32,863 nt of DNA from an uncultured Bacilli bacterium. GTDB taxonomy: Bacteria > Bacillota_I > Bacilli_A > RF39 > UBA660. This document shows, in pieces, positions 9,161 to 18,249 of the stretch. The position numbers and the translations under genes were made by a program. A model generated the notes under the pieces. That model was not told the origin of the DNA. It did not search any database and saw nothing but the letters and a program-made list of their open reading frames with translations. The stretch covers positions 1 through 32,863 of the forward strand of contig CANQFG010000007.1 in assembly GCA_947598395.1 (NCBI GenBank). Reading direction: 5' to 3'. How positions within the stretch are numbered: position 1 is the first letter of the stretch; every line of letters starts with the position of its first letter.

Positions 9161-9445
9161 ATGGTCGAACAACAAGTCTATTTATGCAATTTATATGATT
9201 ATTATCATGCGCTTTTTACCGAACGCCAACGCCAATATTTCGAAGATTATTATTTCGAAAATTTGACGATGGAAGAGATTGCCCTTAATAATCATGTCAG
9301 CAAGAATGCCGTCAGCAAAGCCCTTTTGGAAATTAAAAATCGCCTCGAGGAATTGGAAAGCCTTTTAGGCCTCTATCAAAATAAACAACATATCATGAAG
9401 ATATTAGATGAAGATACTCTAAATAAGATTATCGATTATATATAA
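9161..9445 (+). CDS. ylxM: YlxM/UPF0122 family HTH protein
   Basis: RQRQYFEDYYFENLTMEEIALNNHVSKNAVSKALLEI, immediately downstream of ftsY. Confidence 0.85.
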   Translation: MVEQQVYLCNLYDYYHALFTERQRQYFEDYYFENLTMEEIALNNHVSKNAVSKALLEIKNRLEELESLLGLYQNKQHIMKILDEDTLNKIIDYI

Positions 9446-9500
9446 AAAAATAGCATATAATTATAAATTAATGCTATAATAAAGAAAATTAGGTGATGTT

Positions 9501-9974
9501 ATGAAAGCAAAACGAATTGTCACGTTCCTTATATTAGGTTGGCTCCTCTTGTGTCCTTTCAATGTTTGGGCCAAATCTTGTTCGGATTATAATGCCAATA
9601 ATTGTCCTCATGCCTGTAAAGTTGAGAATGGGGCGTGTGTGGAGACTTATGTCGGCGATACTTTCTGTGAAGATGAAAATATCCTCAAGGCCGTTCGCAT
9701 CTTTGGCTATCTTGTATTCCTCATGCGGATCTTTGTTCCGATAATTATCATCCTCGTCGGAACGATCGATTTTGTCAAAATTGTCATGGCGGGAACGGAA
9801 GATTCCTTTAAGAAACAGGGCATGAATTTATTATTTCGCTTTTTAATTGGCGTCTTCATCTTCTTTATTCCGACCCTCATCGATGCCGTAATGCAAGGTT
9901 TATATACTTCCGAGGCCATCAGCAGTGAATATAAAGCTTGTGAACGTTGTCTATTCAAACCCTTTGATTGTTAA
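9501..9974 (+). CDS. Small Cys-rich membrane protein, VirB2/TrbC-like topology
   Basis: Signal peptide, Cys-rich ectodomain (CSDYNANNCPHACKVENGACVETYVGDTFC), two hydrophobic segments, C-terminal CERCLFKPFDC. Confidence 0.55.
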   Translation: MKAKRIVTFLILGWLLLCPFNVWAKSCSDYNANNCPHACKVENGACVETYVGDTFCEDENILKAVRIFGYLVFLMRIFVPIIIILVGTIDFVKIVMAGTEDSFKKQGMNLLFRFLIGVFIFFIPTLIDAVMQGLYTSEAISSEYKACERCLFKPFDC

Positions 9975-10003
9975 AAAAAATATGTGTAAGGCATATTTTT
10001 TTT
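9973..10003 (+). terminator. Intrinsic terminator
   Basis: AAAAAAAATATG-TGTAAGG-CATATTTTTTTT. Confidence 0.8.
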
Positions 10004-10053
10004 GCATTTTTATAGGTCATTTGTTAAAATAAAACTTGTTTTGGGGGAATAGT

Positions 10054-11283
10054 ATGGAAAATTATATCAAATATTTAAAAGAACGTATTGCCTTTTATGA
10101 GCAATCTAGTGCTTTAGTCATCAAGGCCATCGAAAAATCGAATAAGAGTATGGCCAAAATGGGTACACTATACAATAAAGTGCAAAATATCATTAACCTT
10201 TATCAACAACTATTAAAATATGCTGAACAACCGGTCGAGTATTTTATTAAAGCACTTAAACTATATGGTCCGTTTAAAGAAATCTTCTATTGTTTAGAGG
10301 GAAGTACTTTTACGGCTTATGATAAACTGGGCATCGTTGAACATTTTGTCAGTATCAATATTGCTGTCTTGCAAGATTGTCTTGCCGTTCAAGAATTCAA
10401 AAATAATCAAATTATCAATTTGGAAAAATTGAGTGATTATGATTTTAAGAGCGTAACGGAAGAAGAACTTCGGGCCATGCTAGAGTCGGGTGAATTGGTA
10501 GCAATTACCCAAAAGGAAGAAGCCACCTTGAGTGATCGCGAACGTCATATTTTGATGGAATTGCGCCAATTCCACGAAAAATTTCCCGTTACAATCGATG
10601 AACAATGGGAATTATTCAATCGCTTTAAAGTTCATTATATCGATAAGAATGATACTTTTGATTTAGATGATATTGCCGAAATTGCCTTTTTAGAACAAGT
10701 TGAAATTCCCGAACAAGATGTTGAAGATATTCATAAATATCTTTCTAAGGAATACTATCGTCGGCAATCGCGCATGTTAAAAACGAGTCAAAAGAGCGTT
10801 AAAAACGACAATCCTTTGGCCGAAAATCCGCATGTTGTTGCTAATAATCGCCGATCTTATAAAGAAATTATTCACGAAATAAAGAGCTTTTACGATAATG
10901 GCAACTTTGTTCGTCCTTTAACGCAAAGTGAATTATATTATCTTCTTTCTTTGATGTTGGATGTATCATTTCCGCAAGAGACGATTATTAAAACGATTGA
11001 AATGTGGTATAACGAACAAGAACGGAGCAATATTTTTACCGAATATCTTTTAAACTATGACCGTTATGCCTATTATGCACCACGTCAACATTATGAAACG
11101 GATTTAAGTTTCTTAGATGAATTATTTGGCAGTATCTTTATCACTACCGATGATGATTATGAGGCCACTAAGCAATATATGTTAGAAGAATGTACGCGCA
11201 TGGATACTCTTATCAATAGCAAATATTGTTATGATTATGAAATTGCTCAAGCCTATAAACTTTTAAATAAAAAAGGAAACTAA
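10054..11283 (+). CDS. Hypothetical cytoplasmic protein (409 aa)
   Basis: Long ORF in the same composition as neighbours; GGGGG-type RBS before ATG at 10054; flanked by terminators. No family recognised. Confidence 0.7.
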   Translation: MENYIKYLKERIAFYEQSSALVIKAIEKSNKSMAKMGTLYNKVQNIINLYQQLLKYAEQPVEYFIKALKLYGPFKEIFYCLEGSTFTAYDKLGIVEHFVSINIAVLQDCLAVQEFKNNQIINLEKLSDYDFKSVTEEELRAMLESGELVAITQKEEATLSDRERHILMELRQFHEKFPVTIDEQWELFNRFKVHYIDKNDTFDLDDIAEIAFLEQVEIPEQDVEDIHKYLSKEYYRRQSRMLKTSQKSVKNDNPLAENPHVVANNRRSYKEIIHEIKSFYDNGNFVRPLTQSELYYLLSLMLDVSFPQETIIKTIEMWYNEQERSNIFTEYLLNYDRYAYYAPRQHYETDLSFLDELFGSIFITTDDDYEATKQYMLEECTRMDTLINSKYCYDYEIAQAYKLLNKKGN

Positions 11284-11304
11284 AGCGAACTAGTTTCCTT
11301 TTTT
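11275..11304. terminator. Bidirectional terminator between convergent genes
   Basis: GGAAACTA-AAGCGAAC-TAGTTTCC with A-run upstream and T-run downstream; contains the stop codons of both genes. Confidence 0.8.
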
Positions 11305-11532
11305 GACTTTAAGTAATATCTTGCATTTTTGTCTATATAGATAATGCATATAGTAGGCATTGATGAACGAGGCGATAACGCCTATTAGCAAAGTGATATG
11401 TCTAATATCATAGAATAGTATACTGGATACGATAAAGGGAACAATTCCCACTATAAAACCGATAAAGAAATATTTTGTCGTCTCTCTATTTAGGTTTTCA
11501 TGAATCAGTTGTCGTTCTTTGTTGTCCTTCAT
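11290..11532 (-). CDS. Small two-TM membrane protein
   Basis: MKDNKERQLIHENLNRETTKYFFIGFIVGIVPFIVSSILFYDIRHITLLIGVIASFINAYYMHYLYRQK; converges on the terminator. Confidence 0.6.
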   Translation of the reverse strand: MKDNKERQLIHENLNRETTKYFFIGFIVGIVPFIVSSILFYDIRHITLLIGVIASFINAYYMHYLYRQKCKILLKVKKGN

Positions 11533-11729
11533 TATGCTTACCTCTACTATAAGTATAGCATAGGTGATAGATTTTACCAATAAAAAATTTTTGTAAGTAG
11601 TTTTCATTTTCGTTTTAAATGCTTACAATTTTTACTCATAAAATTGTCGCAAAAATTACTCCAAAATTACTCCGAAGTATACGAAATGAGAGTAAAAAAT
11701 GTCAAAAAACGTAAAATTTACCATGAAAA

Positions 11730-11750
11730 AAGCCCTTTTTTTAAGGACTT
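11730..11750 (-). terminator. Intrinsic terminator downstream of tRNA-Ala
   Basis: On the minus strand: AAGTCCTT-loop-AAGGGCTT followed by TTTT. Confidence 0.65.
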
Positions 11751-11762
11751 TTGTTGATTTAT

Positions 11763-11839
11763 TGGTGGAGAATGAGGGATTCGAACCCTTGACCCTCACG
11801 GTGCAAACGTGATGCTCTAGCCAGCTGAGCTAATTCCCC
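11763..11839 (-). tRNA. tRNA-Ala(TGC)
   Basis: Reverse complement GGGGAATTAGCTCAGCTGGCTAGAGCATCACGTTTGCACCGTGAGGGTCAAGGGTTCGAATCCCTCATTCTCCACCA folds as a cloverleaf, anticodon TGC, CCA encoded. Confidence 0.95.
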
Positions 11840-11872
11840 ATCAGCAATAAATACATTCTAGCATAGATATTT

Positions 11873-12199
11873 TTAAATTTCAATACTTTTTTTCGAAATA
11901 TTCACAATATCGAAAAAATATATCTTGGCCCCAGAGGAAAAGGTAATCATCTTTGTGGCGGCATCGACTTTTAAAATTGTCCCTTGAATTTCATGAAGGT
12001 GATAGTTGTTATAATAAGTGATGGCAATTAAACTTTGTTCGTGGAAACTTTCCATAATCATCTTCTCTAAGTTCCATAACTGTTCATCACTTAAAATGGG
12101 CTTGGCCATGCGACTCTTTTGCTCATCGATTTCCCTTTTGACATCGTGCCCATCGATGACGGCGGCAAATGGCGCCCATTTGATCTCTTCTCTATGCAT
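11873..12199 (-). CDS. YolD-like family protein
   Basis: MHREEIKWAPFAAVIDGHDV...LSDEQLWNLEKMI...ITYYNNYHLHEIQGTILKVD; RBS GGAGG-CCACC-ATG; overlaps the end of the polymerase gene. Confidence 0.8.
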   Translation of the reverse strand: MHREEIKWAPFAAVIDGHDVKREIDEQKSRMAKPILSDEQLWNLEKMIMESFHEQSLIAITYYNNYHLHEIQGTILKVDAATKMITFSSGAKIYFFDIVNISKKSIEI

Positions 12200-13445
12200 G
12201 GTGGCCTCCAATCTTGTTATTGCGTTCCCTTATTGTCGAATCTTCGAGCAAACTCGAGGCCTTTAATATAATATTGGGTCCAAAGCGTTCCTTTATTTCA
12301 TCGATTGCTAAATTAAAATTATGCTTTTCTTGGGTTTGGGCAAAATCTTCAAAGATATTGAGCTGTAAGTTTTCATTATTTTGAATATGTCCCAAACTGA
12401 TACTTACTTGGCGAATGGGCAAATTATCATAATATTTGTTAAAGATAGTCATACAGGTGCGATAGATGATGTCTTCATCGTCGGTGAGGGCATCCAATTT
12501 GACGGAATGATGAAATCCGCCTCCGATATTTTTCGAATATCCAATGCCAAAGGAAACTAATCCCGTTAAAACGCGATGCTTGCGGAGTCTTTGCGTCAAC
12601 AATTCGATCATCTCCAATATAATGAGATGAATATTGTAATCATAATAATCTTTAAAGAGAACTTGCGAATGGGAAAAACTCTTCTCTTGAACGACATGCT
12701 TGTTGATATCTTGAATTTTGGCATTGTCGATGCCATTGGCATGTTCCCATAACTCTTCGCCGATAATTCCAAATTTAGCTTTTAATTTTATCCGATCGTA
12801 ACAGGCAATATCGCCAATTTTATATAGGCCGATGGCATTGAGCTTCTTTTCCATCTGCTTGCCAATGCCCCACATCTTCGATAGCGGCGTAATGGGCCAT
12901 AATTTGGTCTTGATATCTTCCATCGTCCATTCGGCAATAAAATTTTCGTTATGTTTGGCTTCGATATCCATGCTGATTTTGGCTAGCAACATATTGGGCC
13001 CAATTCCCGCCGTAGCCGTTAGACCCGTCTGTTCGCGAACTTTGGCCAAGATATCTAAGGCTAAGTGATAGGCATCCGTTTGATAAAATTTTAAGTAATT
13101 CGTCACATCTAAGAAAGCCTCATCGATCGAATAGACGTGGATATCTTCGCTGGCGATAAAATCCATATATATCTTCATGACTTCTATGCTCTTTTGTTGA
13201 TAGAGCCGCATGCGAGGTGGAACTTTGATGATATCTAAATCTTTGGGCAGTTCATAGACGCGCGTTCGTCCCTTGACGCCAAAGCGCTTTAAGTAGGGCG
13301 TAACTGCCAAGGTTATGGCGCCGTTGCGTTCGGGATCGCAGACGACTAGTGGTGTCGAAAAGGGATCTAAATTGCGCGCCACACATTCGACAGAAGCGAA
13401 GAAACTCTTTAAATCGATACATAAGATCTCGCGTTTTTCAGCCAT
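12192..13445 (-). CDS. Y-family DNA polymerase (UmuC/DinB/UvrX-like)
   Basis: ILCIDLKSFFASVEC, YSIDEAFLDVT, TATAGIGPNMLLAKISMDIEAKH, MWGIGKQMEKKLNAIG. ATG at 13445 preceded by AGGTGG. Confidence 0.93.
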   Translation of the reverse strand: MAEKREILCIDLKSFFASVECVARNLDPFSTPLVVCDPERNGAITLAVTPYLKRFGVKGRTRVYELPKDLDIIKVPPRMRLYQQKSIEVMKIYMDFIASEDIHVYSIDEAFLDVTNYLKFYQTDAYHLALDILAKVREQTGLTATAGIGPNMLLAKISMDIEAKHNENFIAEWTMEDIKTKLWPITPLSKMWGIGKQMEKKLNAIGLYKIGDIACYDRIKLKAKFGIIGEELWEHANGIDNAKIQDINKHVVQEKSFSHSQVLFKDYYDYNIHLIILEMIELLTQRLRKHRVLTGLVSFGIGYSKNIGGGFHHSVKLDALTDDEDIIYRTCMTIFNKYYDNLPIRQVSISLGHIQNNENLQLNIFEDFAQTQEKHNFNLAIDEIKERFGPNIILKASSLLEDSTIRERNNKIGGHHA

Positions 13446-13462
13446 AATTACCACCTAAAATC

Positions 13463-13491
13463 AATATAGTACATTTGTTCGTATAAGTCAA
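13463..13491 (-). promoter_or_regulatory. Promoter of polymerase-yolD operon with LexA/DinR-like box in the spacer
   Basis: Minus strand: TTGACT-TATACGAACAAATGTAC (17)-TATATT. CGAACAAATGTACT (13468-13481) resembles CGAACRNRYGTTYG. Confidence 0.6.
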
Positions 13492-13529
13492 TAAAAAATT
13501 AACGCATATGTTGTCTATTATTTGACTTT

Positions 13530-13560
13530 TTTACACAATATTATTAAAATATGCTATAAT
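13530..13560 (+). promoter_or_regulatory. Extended -10 promoter for the glycan island
   Basis: TGCTATAAT ending at 13560 with weak -35-like TTTACA at 13530-13535; divergent from the polymerase promoter. Confidence 0.5.
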
Positions 13561-13877
13561 GTTTGTGTTAAATAATTAAATTGTTTAATGTAGATAAAAA
13601 AATTCAATTTAATTGAATCGATCAAAGAACAAAATTTATGAAAGGAAGTAAGGCGTTAAAAACATCCATCACGTATATATAAAAAAATTTTATATTATAT
13701 GTGGCTTACGTGAAGTAATTATTTTGTTGTCTATAACTATTTATAAAATTAGTTACATTTTATATAAAATTGTTACTTTATTTTTTACTAATTTGCAAAA
13801 ATGATAAAAAATTCAATCTTTGTGGATACAAAAAGATAATTACGATGTTGATATGTGGAAAAGAGGTGTTAAATAGC

Positions 13878-15056
13878 ATGAATACTACTTCTAACAATAA
13901 AAATACAACCTTGCCTTTAAAAGAAAGACCAGTGCGCATTGCACAAATAATGGGCAAATGGTTAGGCGGTGGGGTTGAAGCAGTAGTTATGAATTATTAT
14001 CGCCATATGAATTATAATAAAATACAATTTGATTTTATTTGTGATAGCGATTCTACTAACATTCCTTATGAAGAAATAGAAAAATTAGGCGGTAAAGTTA
14101 TTTTAGTACCACCATATCAAAAAGTATTTGCTTATCATAAAAGATTAAAAAAAGTATTTAAAGAAAATAACTATAAAATAGTTCATTCACACATTAATAC
14201 TCTATCAGTCTTTCCATTGTATGCGGCAAAATGTGCAAAAGTTCCAATAAGAATTGCACATAGTCATTCTACAACTCATACAAAGGAATGGAAAAAAAAC
14301 TTAATGAAACAAATATTGAGACCTTTTTCTAAATTATTTGCTACTCATTATTTTGCTTGTAGTGAATATGCCGGGAATTGGCTATTCGGTAACAAAGCAG
14401 TTGTTAATGGAAATGTTTTTTTGCTAAATAATGCAATTGATGTGGAAAAATTCAAATACGATGAAGAGACAAGAAAAGAAGTAAGAAAAGAATTAAAAAT
14501 AAAAAAAAGTACAATTGTAATTGGCCATATAGGTAGATTTGTTGCACAAAAAAATCATGTATTTTTAATTGATATATTTAATGAATATCATAAATTAAAT
14601 AAAGATTCTATCCTATTATTAGCCGGTCAAGGCCCATTAGAAAAAGAAATAAAAGAAAAAGTTAAGGCATTGAAATTAGAAAATTCAGTTAAATTTTTAG
14701 GACTAAGAAGTGATGTAAATAAGCTATATCAAGCCTTTGATGTATTTTTATTGCCATCACTTTATGAAGGATTACCCGTAGTTGGAGTTGAAGCACAAGC
14801 ATCAGGTTTGTTGTGCGTTTTATCTGAATTAATGACAAACGAAACAAAATTATTAGAGTCAACCACTTTTATATCATTAGATAAGAGCGCAAAAGAATGG
14901 GCAAGTGTTATAAATAATAATTTTAAAAAAAATAAACGAATAGAGGCTTGCAAAGAACTTTCAAAAAAGGGGTATAGCATAGAAAAAGAAGCTAATAAAT
15001 TATTTAATAAATATGAAAAATTATTAGCAATAGGTGGTTATTATGTCAAAAGATGA
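13878..15056 (+). CDS. Glycosyltransferase family 4 (group 1)
   Basis: VRIAQIMGKWLGGGVEAVVMNYYRHM, IVHSHINT, IGHIGRFVAQKNHVFLIDIF, PSLYEGLPVVGVEAQASG; RBS AGAGGTG before ATG 13878. Confidence 0.9.
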   Translation: MNTTSNNKNTTLPLKERPVRIAQIMGKWLGGGVEAVVMNYYRHMNYNKIQFDFICDSDSTNIPYEEIEKLGGKVILVPPYQKVFAYHKRLKKVFKENNYKIVHSHINTLSVFPLYAAKCAKVPIRIAHSHSTTHTKEWKKNLMKQILRPFSKLFATHYFACSEYAGNWLFGNKAVVNGNVFLLNNAIDVEKFKYDEETRKEVRKELKIKKSTIVIGHIGRFVAQKNHVFLIDIFNEYHKLNKDSILLLAGQGPLEKEIKEKVKALKLENSVKFLGLRSDVNKLYQAFDVFLLPSLYEGLPVVGVEAQASGLLCVLSELMTNETKLLESTTFISLDKSAKEWASVINNNFKKNKRIEACKELSKKGYSIEKEANKLFNKYEKLLAIGGYYVKR

Positions 15057-16086
15057 AAAAATTAGTATAATTGTACCAATTTATAATGTTCAACATAATT
15101 TATTAAACAATTGTATAAATAGTTTGATAAATCAAACCTATAAAAATGTAGAAATTATTTTAGTCGATGATGGATCTACTGATGATTCTGGTAAAATATG
15201 TGATGATTTTGCTTTAAATGATAAGAGAATTAGGGTGATTCATCAAAAAAACAAAGGATTATCAGGAGCAAGAAATACTGGAGTTAATCATGTGACTACA
15301 AATTGGTATACATTTGTGGATGGTGATGATATTTTATTATCAAGTGGAATAGAACAATTAGCAAAATCAATTGAAAAAAATGTTGATGTTATTTGCACAA
15401 GAGTTATTCAAGCATCAAAAACGGAACTTATTGATAATTATCCGTATGAATTTAACAAAATTTATAGTTCAGAAGAAGATTTACATTATTTAAAATGTAT
15501 GTTATTAAATTTTTATGGAAATAATTGTAGTTCATGTGGTAAACTTTATAGTAAATTATTTACTGATAAATACCATTTATATCACAATGAAAATTTGAAG
15601 CAAGGCGCTGAAGATTTAGAATTCAATTTTAGAGTTTTTTCGAATGCGAAGAAAATAAAAATAATCGAATCTACGTTTTATCAATGCGTTTATAACTGCA
15701 AATCAATAACAAGATCTTTTAATAAAGAGAATGAATATTTAAAAATGGATTGCTTTAAAGCAATTAGGCAAAATATAAATTTAAAAGATAAAGATTTATG
15801 TGACTGGTTTTATAATAGAATGCAATATGCAATTGTTAGTTCTGCTATAAGTGGCTTTTTTAATCCATCAAATAAGCAATCGTATAATATTCAAAAAAAA
15901 GAATTTATAGAATTTTTAAAAATTGATATTATTCAAGATGCATTAAAATATCAAAATTCTATATCAATAGATAAAAAAAGAAAATTTATAATTCTATTAA
16001 TAAAAAACAAATTTTTTTTAGTAGTTAAGATAATCTCTATATTACGATTTTATCAAAAAAGGCAAATAAAAAAAGAGGCGATATAG
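15043..16086 (+). CDS. Glycosyltransferase family 2
   Basis: ISIIVPIYNV...NQTYKNVEIILVDDGSTDDSGKICDDF...GLSGARNTGV...FVDGDD. Confidence 0.92.
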   Translation: MSKDEKISIIVPIYNVQHNLLNNCINSLINQTYKNVEIILVDDGSTDDSGKICDDFALNDKRIRVIHQKNKGLSGARNTGVNHVTTNWYTFVDGDDILLSSGIEQLAKSIEKNVDVICTRVIQASKTELIDNYPYEFNKIYSSEEDLHYLKCMLLNFYGNNCSSCGKLYSKLFTDKYHLYHNENLKQGAEDLEFNFRVFSNAKKIKIIESTFYQCVYNCKSITRSFNKENEYLKMDCFKAIRQNINLKDKDLCDWFYNRMQYAIVSSAISGFFNPSNKQSYNIQKKEFIEFLKIDIIQDALKYQNSISIDKKRKFIILLIKNKFFLVVKIISILRFYQKRQIKKEAI

Positions 16087-17141
16087 TGGCAATATATATT
16101 ATATTTTATATATTAGTATTTTTATTATCATTTAGAATAAAAGAAAAAAAATGGAATATATTTGATATAATATTATTATCATTAATAATATTATTTTCAG
16201 GATTACGTTATGGTATTGGAACTGATTATAAAGGATATGAAGGTTATTATAACTCAATAACAAGTATTAATGATGTATTATTAAATCGAACGGGTACTGG
16301 ATACTATTTGATAGCCTACATTTTGCGTGTTAAATTACACTTGCCTTTTTCTTTTTATATATTTTTAATATCTTTTGTGACTAATTTATTAGTATATAAA
16401 TATTTTAAAAATAATTCAACAAGACCTGCACAATGTATTTTAATGTATATATCATTAGGCTTTTATGCTTTTACTTTTAATGCTTTTAGACAAAGTTTAA
16501 GCATGATAATAGTTTTATATGGTTTTTCATTTTTACAAAAAAATAAAATATTTCAATGTATACTTTTGTATGCATTGGGAATATCTTTTCATACCATATC
16601 GTTGATACCGGCTGCAATTTTTACAATATTATTTTGCCTTAAAAATTTTAAAATCAATTTTAAGGTCGTAATTTTATCAATTATAATTATTTTAATTTTT
16701 TATGATATGTTTTATTTTAAAATTTTAAATTTTAATAGTAATTATAAGTTATATACAATTAATTCAGAACAGTATATAGGTGGATTTGGTACATTTATCA
16801 ATGCCATAATGTATTTATTTTTATACTTAATTATTAATGTATTAAATTACAAAAAATTAGTAGCATATGATCCTAAAAATCATCTTTTTTCTAATATTAT
16901 GTCTATTGGGATTATTTTTAATACTATTTCTGTAAAGAATTGGCTATTTAGTAGAGTGGCTATGTCATTCTTGATTTTTACCCCAATTATTCTTTCGAGT
17001 TATTATGAATTTAAAGAATTTCGATATAAAAAAATGGAAAGCCTTTTGTGCTATATAATGCTATTTATATATTTTATAGTTAATGCTTTAAATTTTAATG
17101 ACGTTGTTCCGTATCAAAGTATACTATATTTAAATTATTAA
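16086..17141 (+). CDS. EpsG/Wzy-like O-antigen/EPS polymerase
   Basis: Polytopic; LRYGIGTDYKGYEGYY and FNAFRQSLSMIIVLYGFSFL are EpsG-like; GTG start overlaps previous stop (TAGTG). Confidence 0.8.
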   Translation: MAIYIIFYILVFLLSFRIKEKKWNIFDIILLSLIILFSGLRYGIGTDYKGYEGYYNSITSINDVLLNRTGTGYYLIAYILRVKLHLPFSFYIFLISFVTNLLVYKYFKNNSTRPAQCILMYISLGFYAFTFNAFRQSLSMIIVLYGFSFLQKNKIFQCILLYALGISFHTISLIPAAIFTILFCLKNFKINFKVVILSIIIILIFYDMFYFKILNFNSNYKLYTINSEQYIGGFGTFINAIMYLFLYLIINVLNYKKLVAYDPKNHLFSNIMSIGIIFNTISVKNWLFSRVAMSFLIFTPIILSSYYEFKEFRYKKMESLLCYIMLFIYFIVNALNFNDVVPYQSILYLNY

Positions 17142-17171
17142 AATATATATAATTTTATTATGGGAGGTAAC

Positions 17172-18143
17172 ATGAAAAATATTAAATTAAATAAAGATTT
17201 AATTAGCATTATAGTTCCAATTTATAATGTTGAAGATTATTTATCTCAATGTGTTGAAAGTATTTTACAACAAACATATACACCTTTAGAAATTATTTTA
17301 ATTGATGATGGTTCAATAGATTCATCAGGAAATATATGTGATGATTTATCAAAAAAAGATAAAAGAATCAAGGTGATTCATCAAAAAAATAAAGGATTAT
17401 CAGGAGCACGAAATACTGGTATAGAACATTCTAATGGTGAGTATATTTCTTTTATAGATAGCGACGACTTTGTTGAACCAGATTTTATTGAATTTTTATA
17501 TAATAATTTAATAAACAATGATGTAGAGATTTCAGCATGCGGAATGTGTGATTTTTATAATAATGATTATGTAATAAATAAACATTTTAAAAATATTAAA
17601 AAAAAATATAATATGGAACAATCTCACATTTATTTAAATGTACTTGGATATTTTGATGTGGCAGCATGTAATAAATTATATAAAAAAGATTTATTTTCTG
17701 ATTTAAGATTTCCATTGGGAAAAACTTGTGAAGATTGGCGAGTTATGTATAAACTAATTGATAAAATTAATTTTTTGTATTATGATTCAACGGTTAAATA
17801 TTATTATAGGCAAAGAAAAAATAGTATTACAAAATCAAATAAAATACGATATGATGGCATTGAAGCTGCAAATGATGCAATTGAATTTTATAAAATAAAA
17901 GGTTATAATTTTGCACTTCCTTATGCATATCAGTCATTACTTATAGCACAGTTAGGAGTATACAATAATTATTTAAGATTAGGAAAAGAATTAGATTGTC
18001 AAAAAATTTATAAAGCTTCTTTAGAAATTAATAAAAAATTAACTTATAGAAAATTAAAAATAAATAAAAAAATACAAATTCTTATTTATTTGTATTTAAA
18101 TTCAGTTTATAATTTTATATTCAAGTTAAAATTTAATAAGTAA
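17172..18143 (+). CDS. Glycosyltransferase family 2
   Basis: ISIIVPIYNVEDYLSQCVESILQQTYTPLEIILIDDGSIDSSG...KGLSGARNTGIEHSNGEYISFIDSDD. Confidence 0.92.
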   Translation: MKNIKLNKDLISIIVPIYNVEDYLSQCVESILQQTYTPLEIILIDDGSIDSSGNICDDLSKKDKRIKVIHQKNKGLSGARNTGIEHSNGEYISFIDSDDFVEPDFIEFLYNNLINNDVEISACGMCDFYNNDYVINKHFKNIKKKYNMEQSHIYLNVLGYFDVAACNKLYKKDLFSDLRFPLGKTCEDWRVMYKLIDKINFLYYDSTVKYYYRQRKNSITKSNKIRYDGIEAANDAIEFYKIKGYNFALPYAYQSLLIAQLGVYNNYLRLGKELDCQKIYKASLEINKKLTYRKLKINKKIQILIYLYLNSVYNFIFKLKFNK

Positions 18144-18249
18144 TACTGCTTACTAAATTTAAAAAAAATTATGAATAATTTGAAATATGAATATTAAAAA
18201 AATAAAATATTAATGATTTTAAATTTATTTGAGGAGATGAAAATGAAAT

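Noticed and set aside
11641-11840. tRNA-Ala 3' region as a phage/ICE attachment site
   Set aside because: Direct repeat ATTACTCC is short, no integrase or duplicated tRNA 3' end seen in the window.
12832-13068. Plus-strand ORF within the Y-family polymerase
   Set aside because: Shadow ORF, no independent support.
13638-13682. 14-codon leader peptide MKGSKALKTSITYI in the glycan operon leader
   Set aside because: No convincing RBS and no run of regulatory codons; too short to support.
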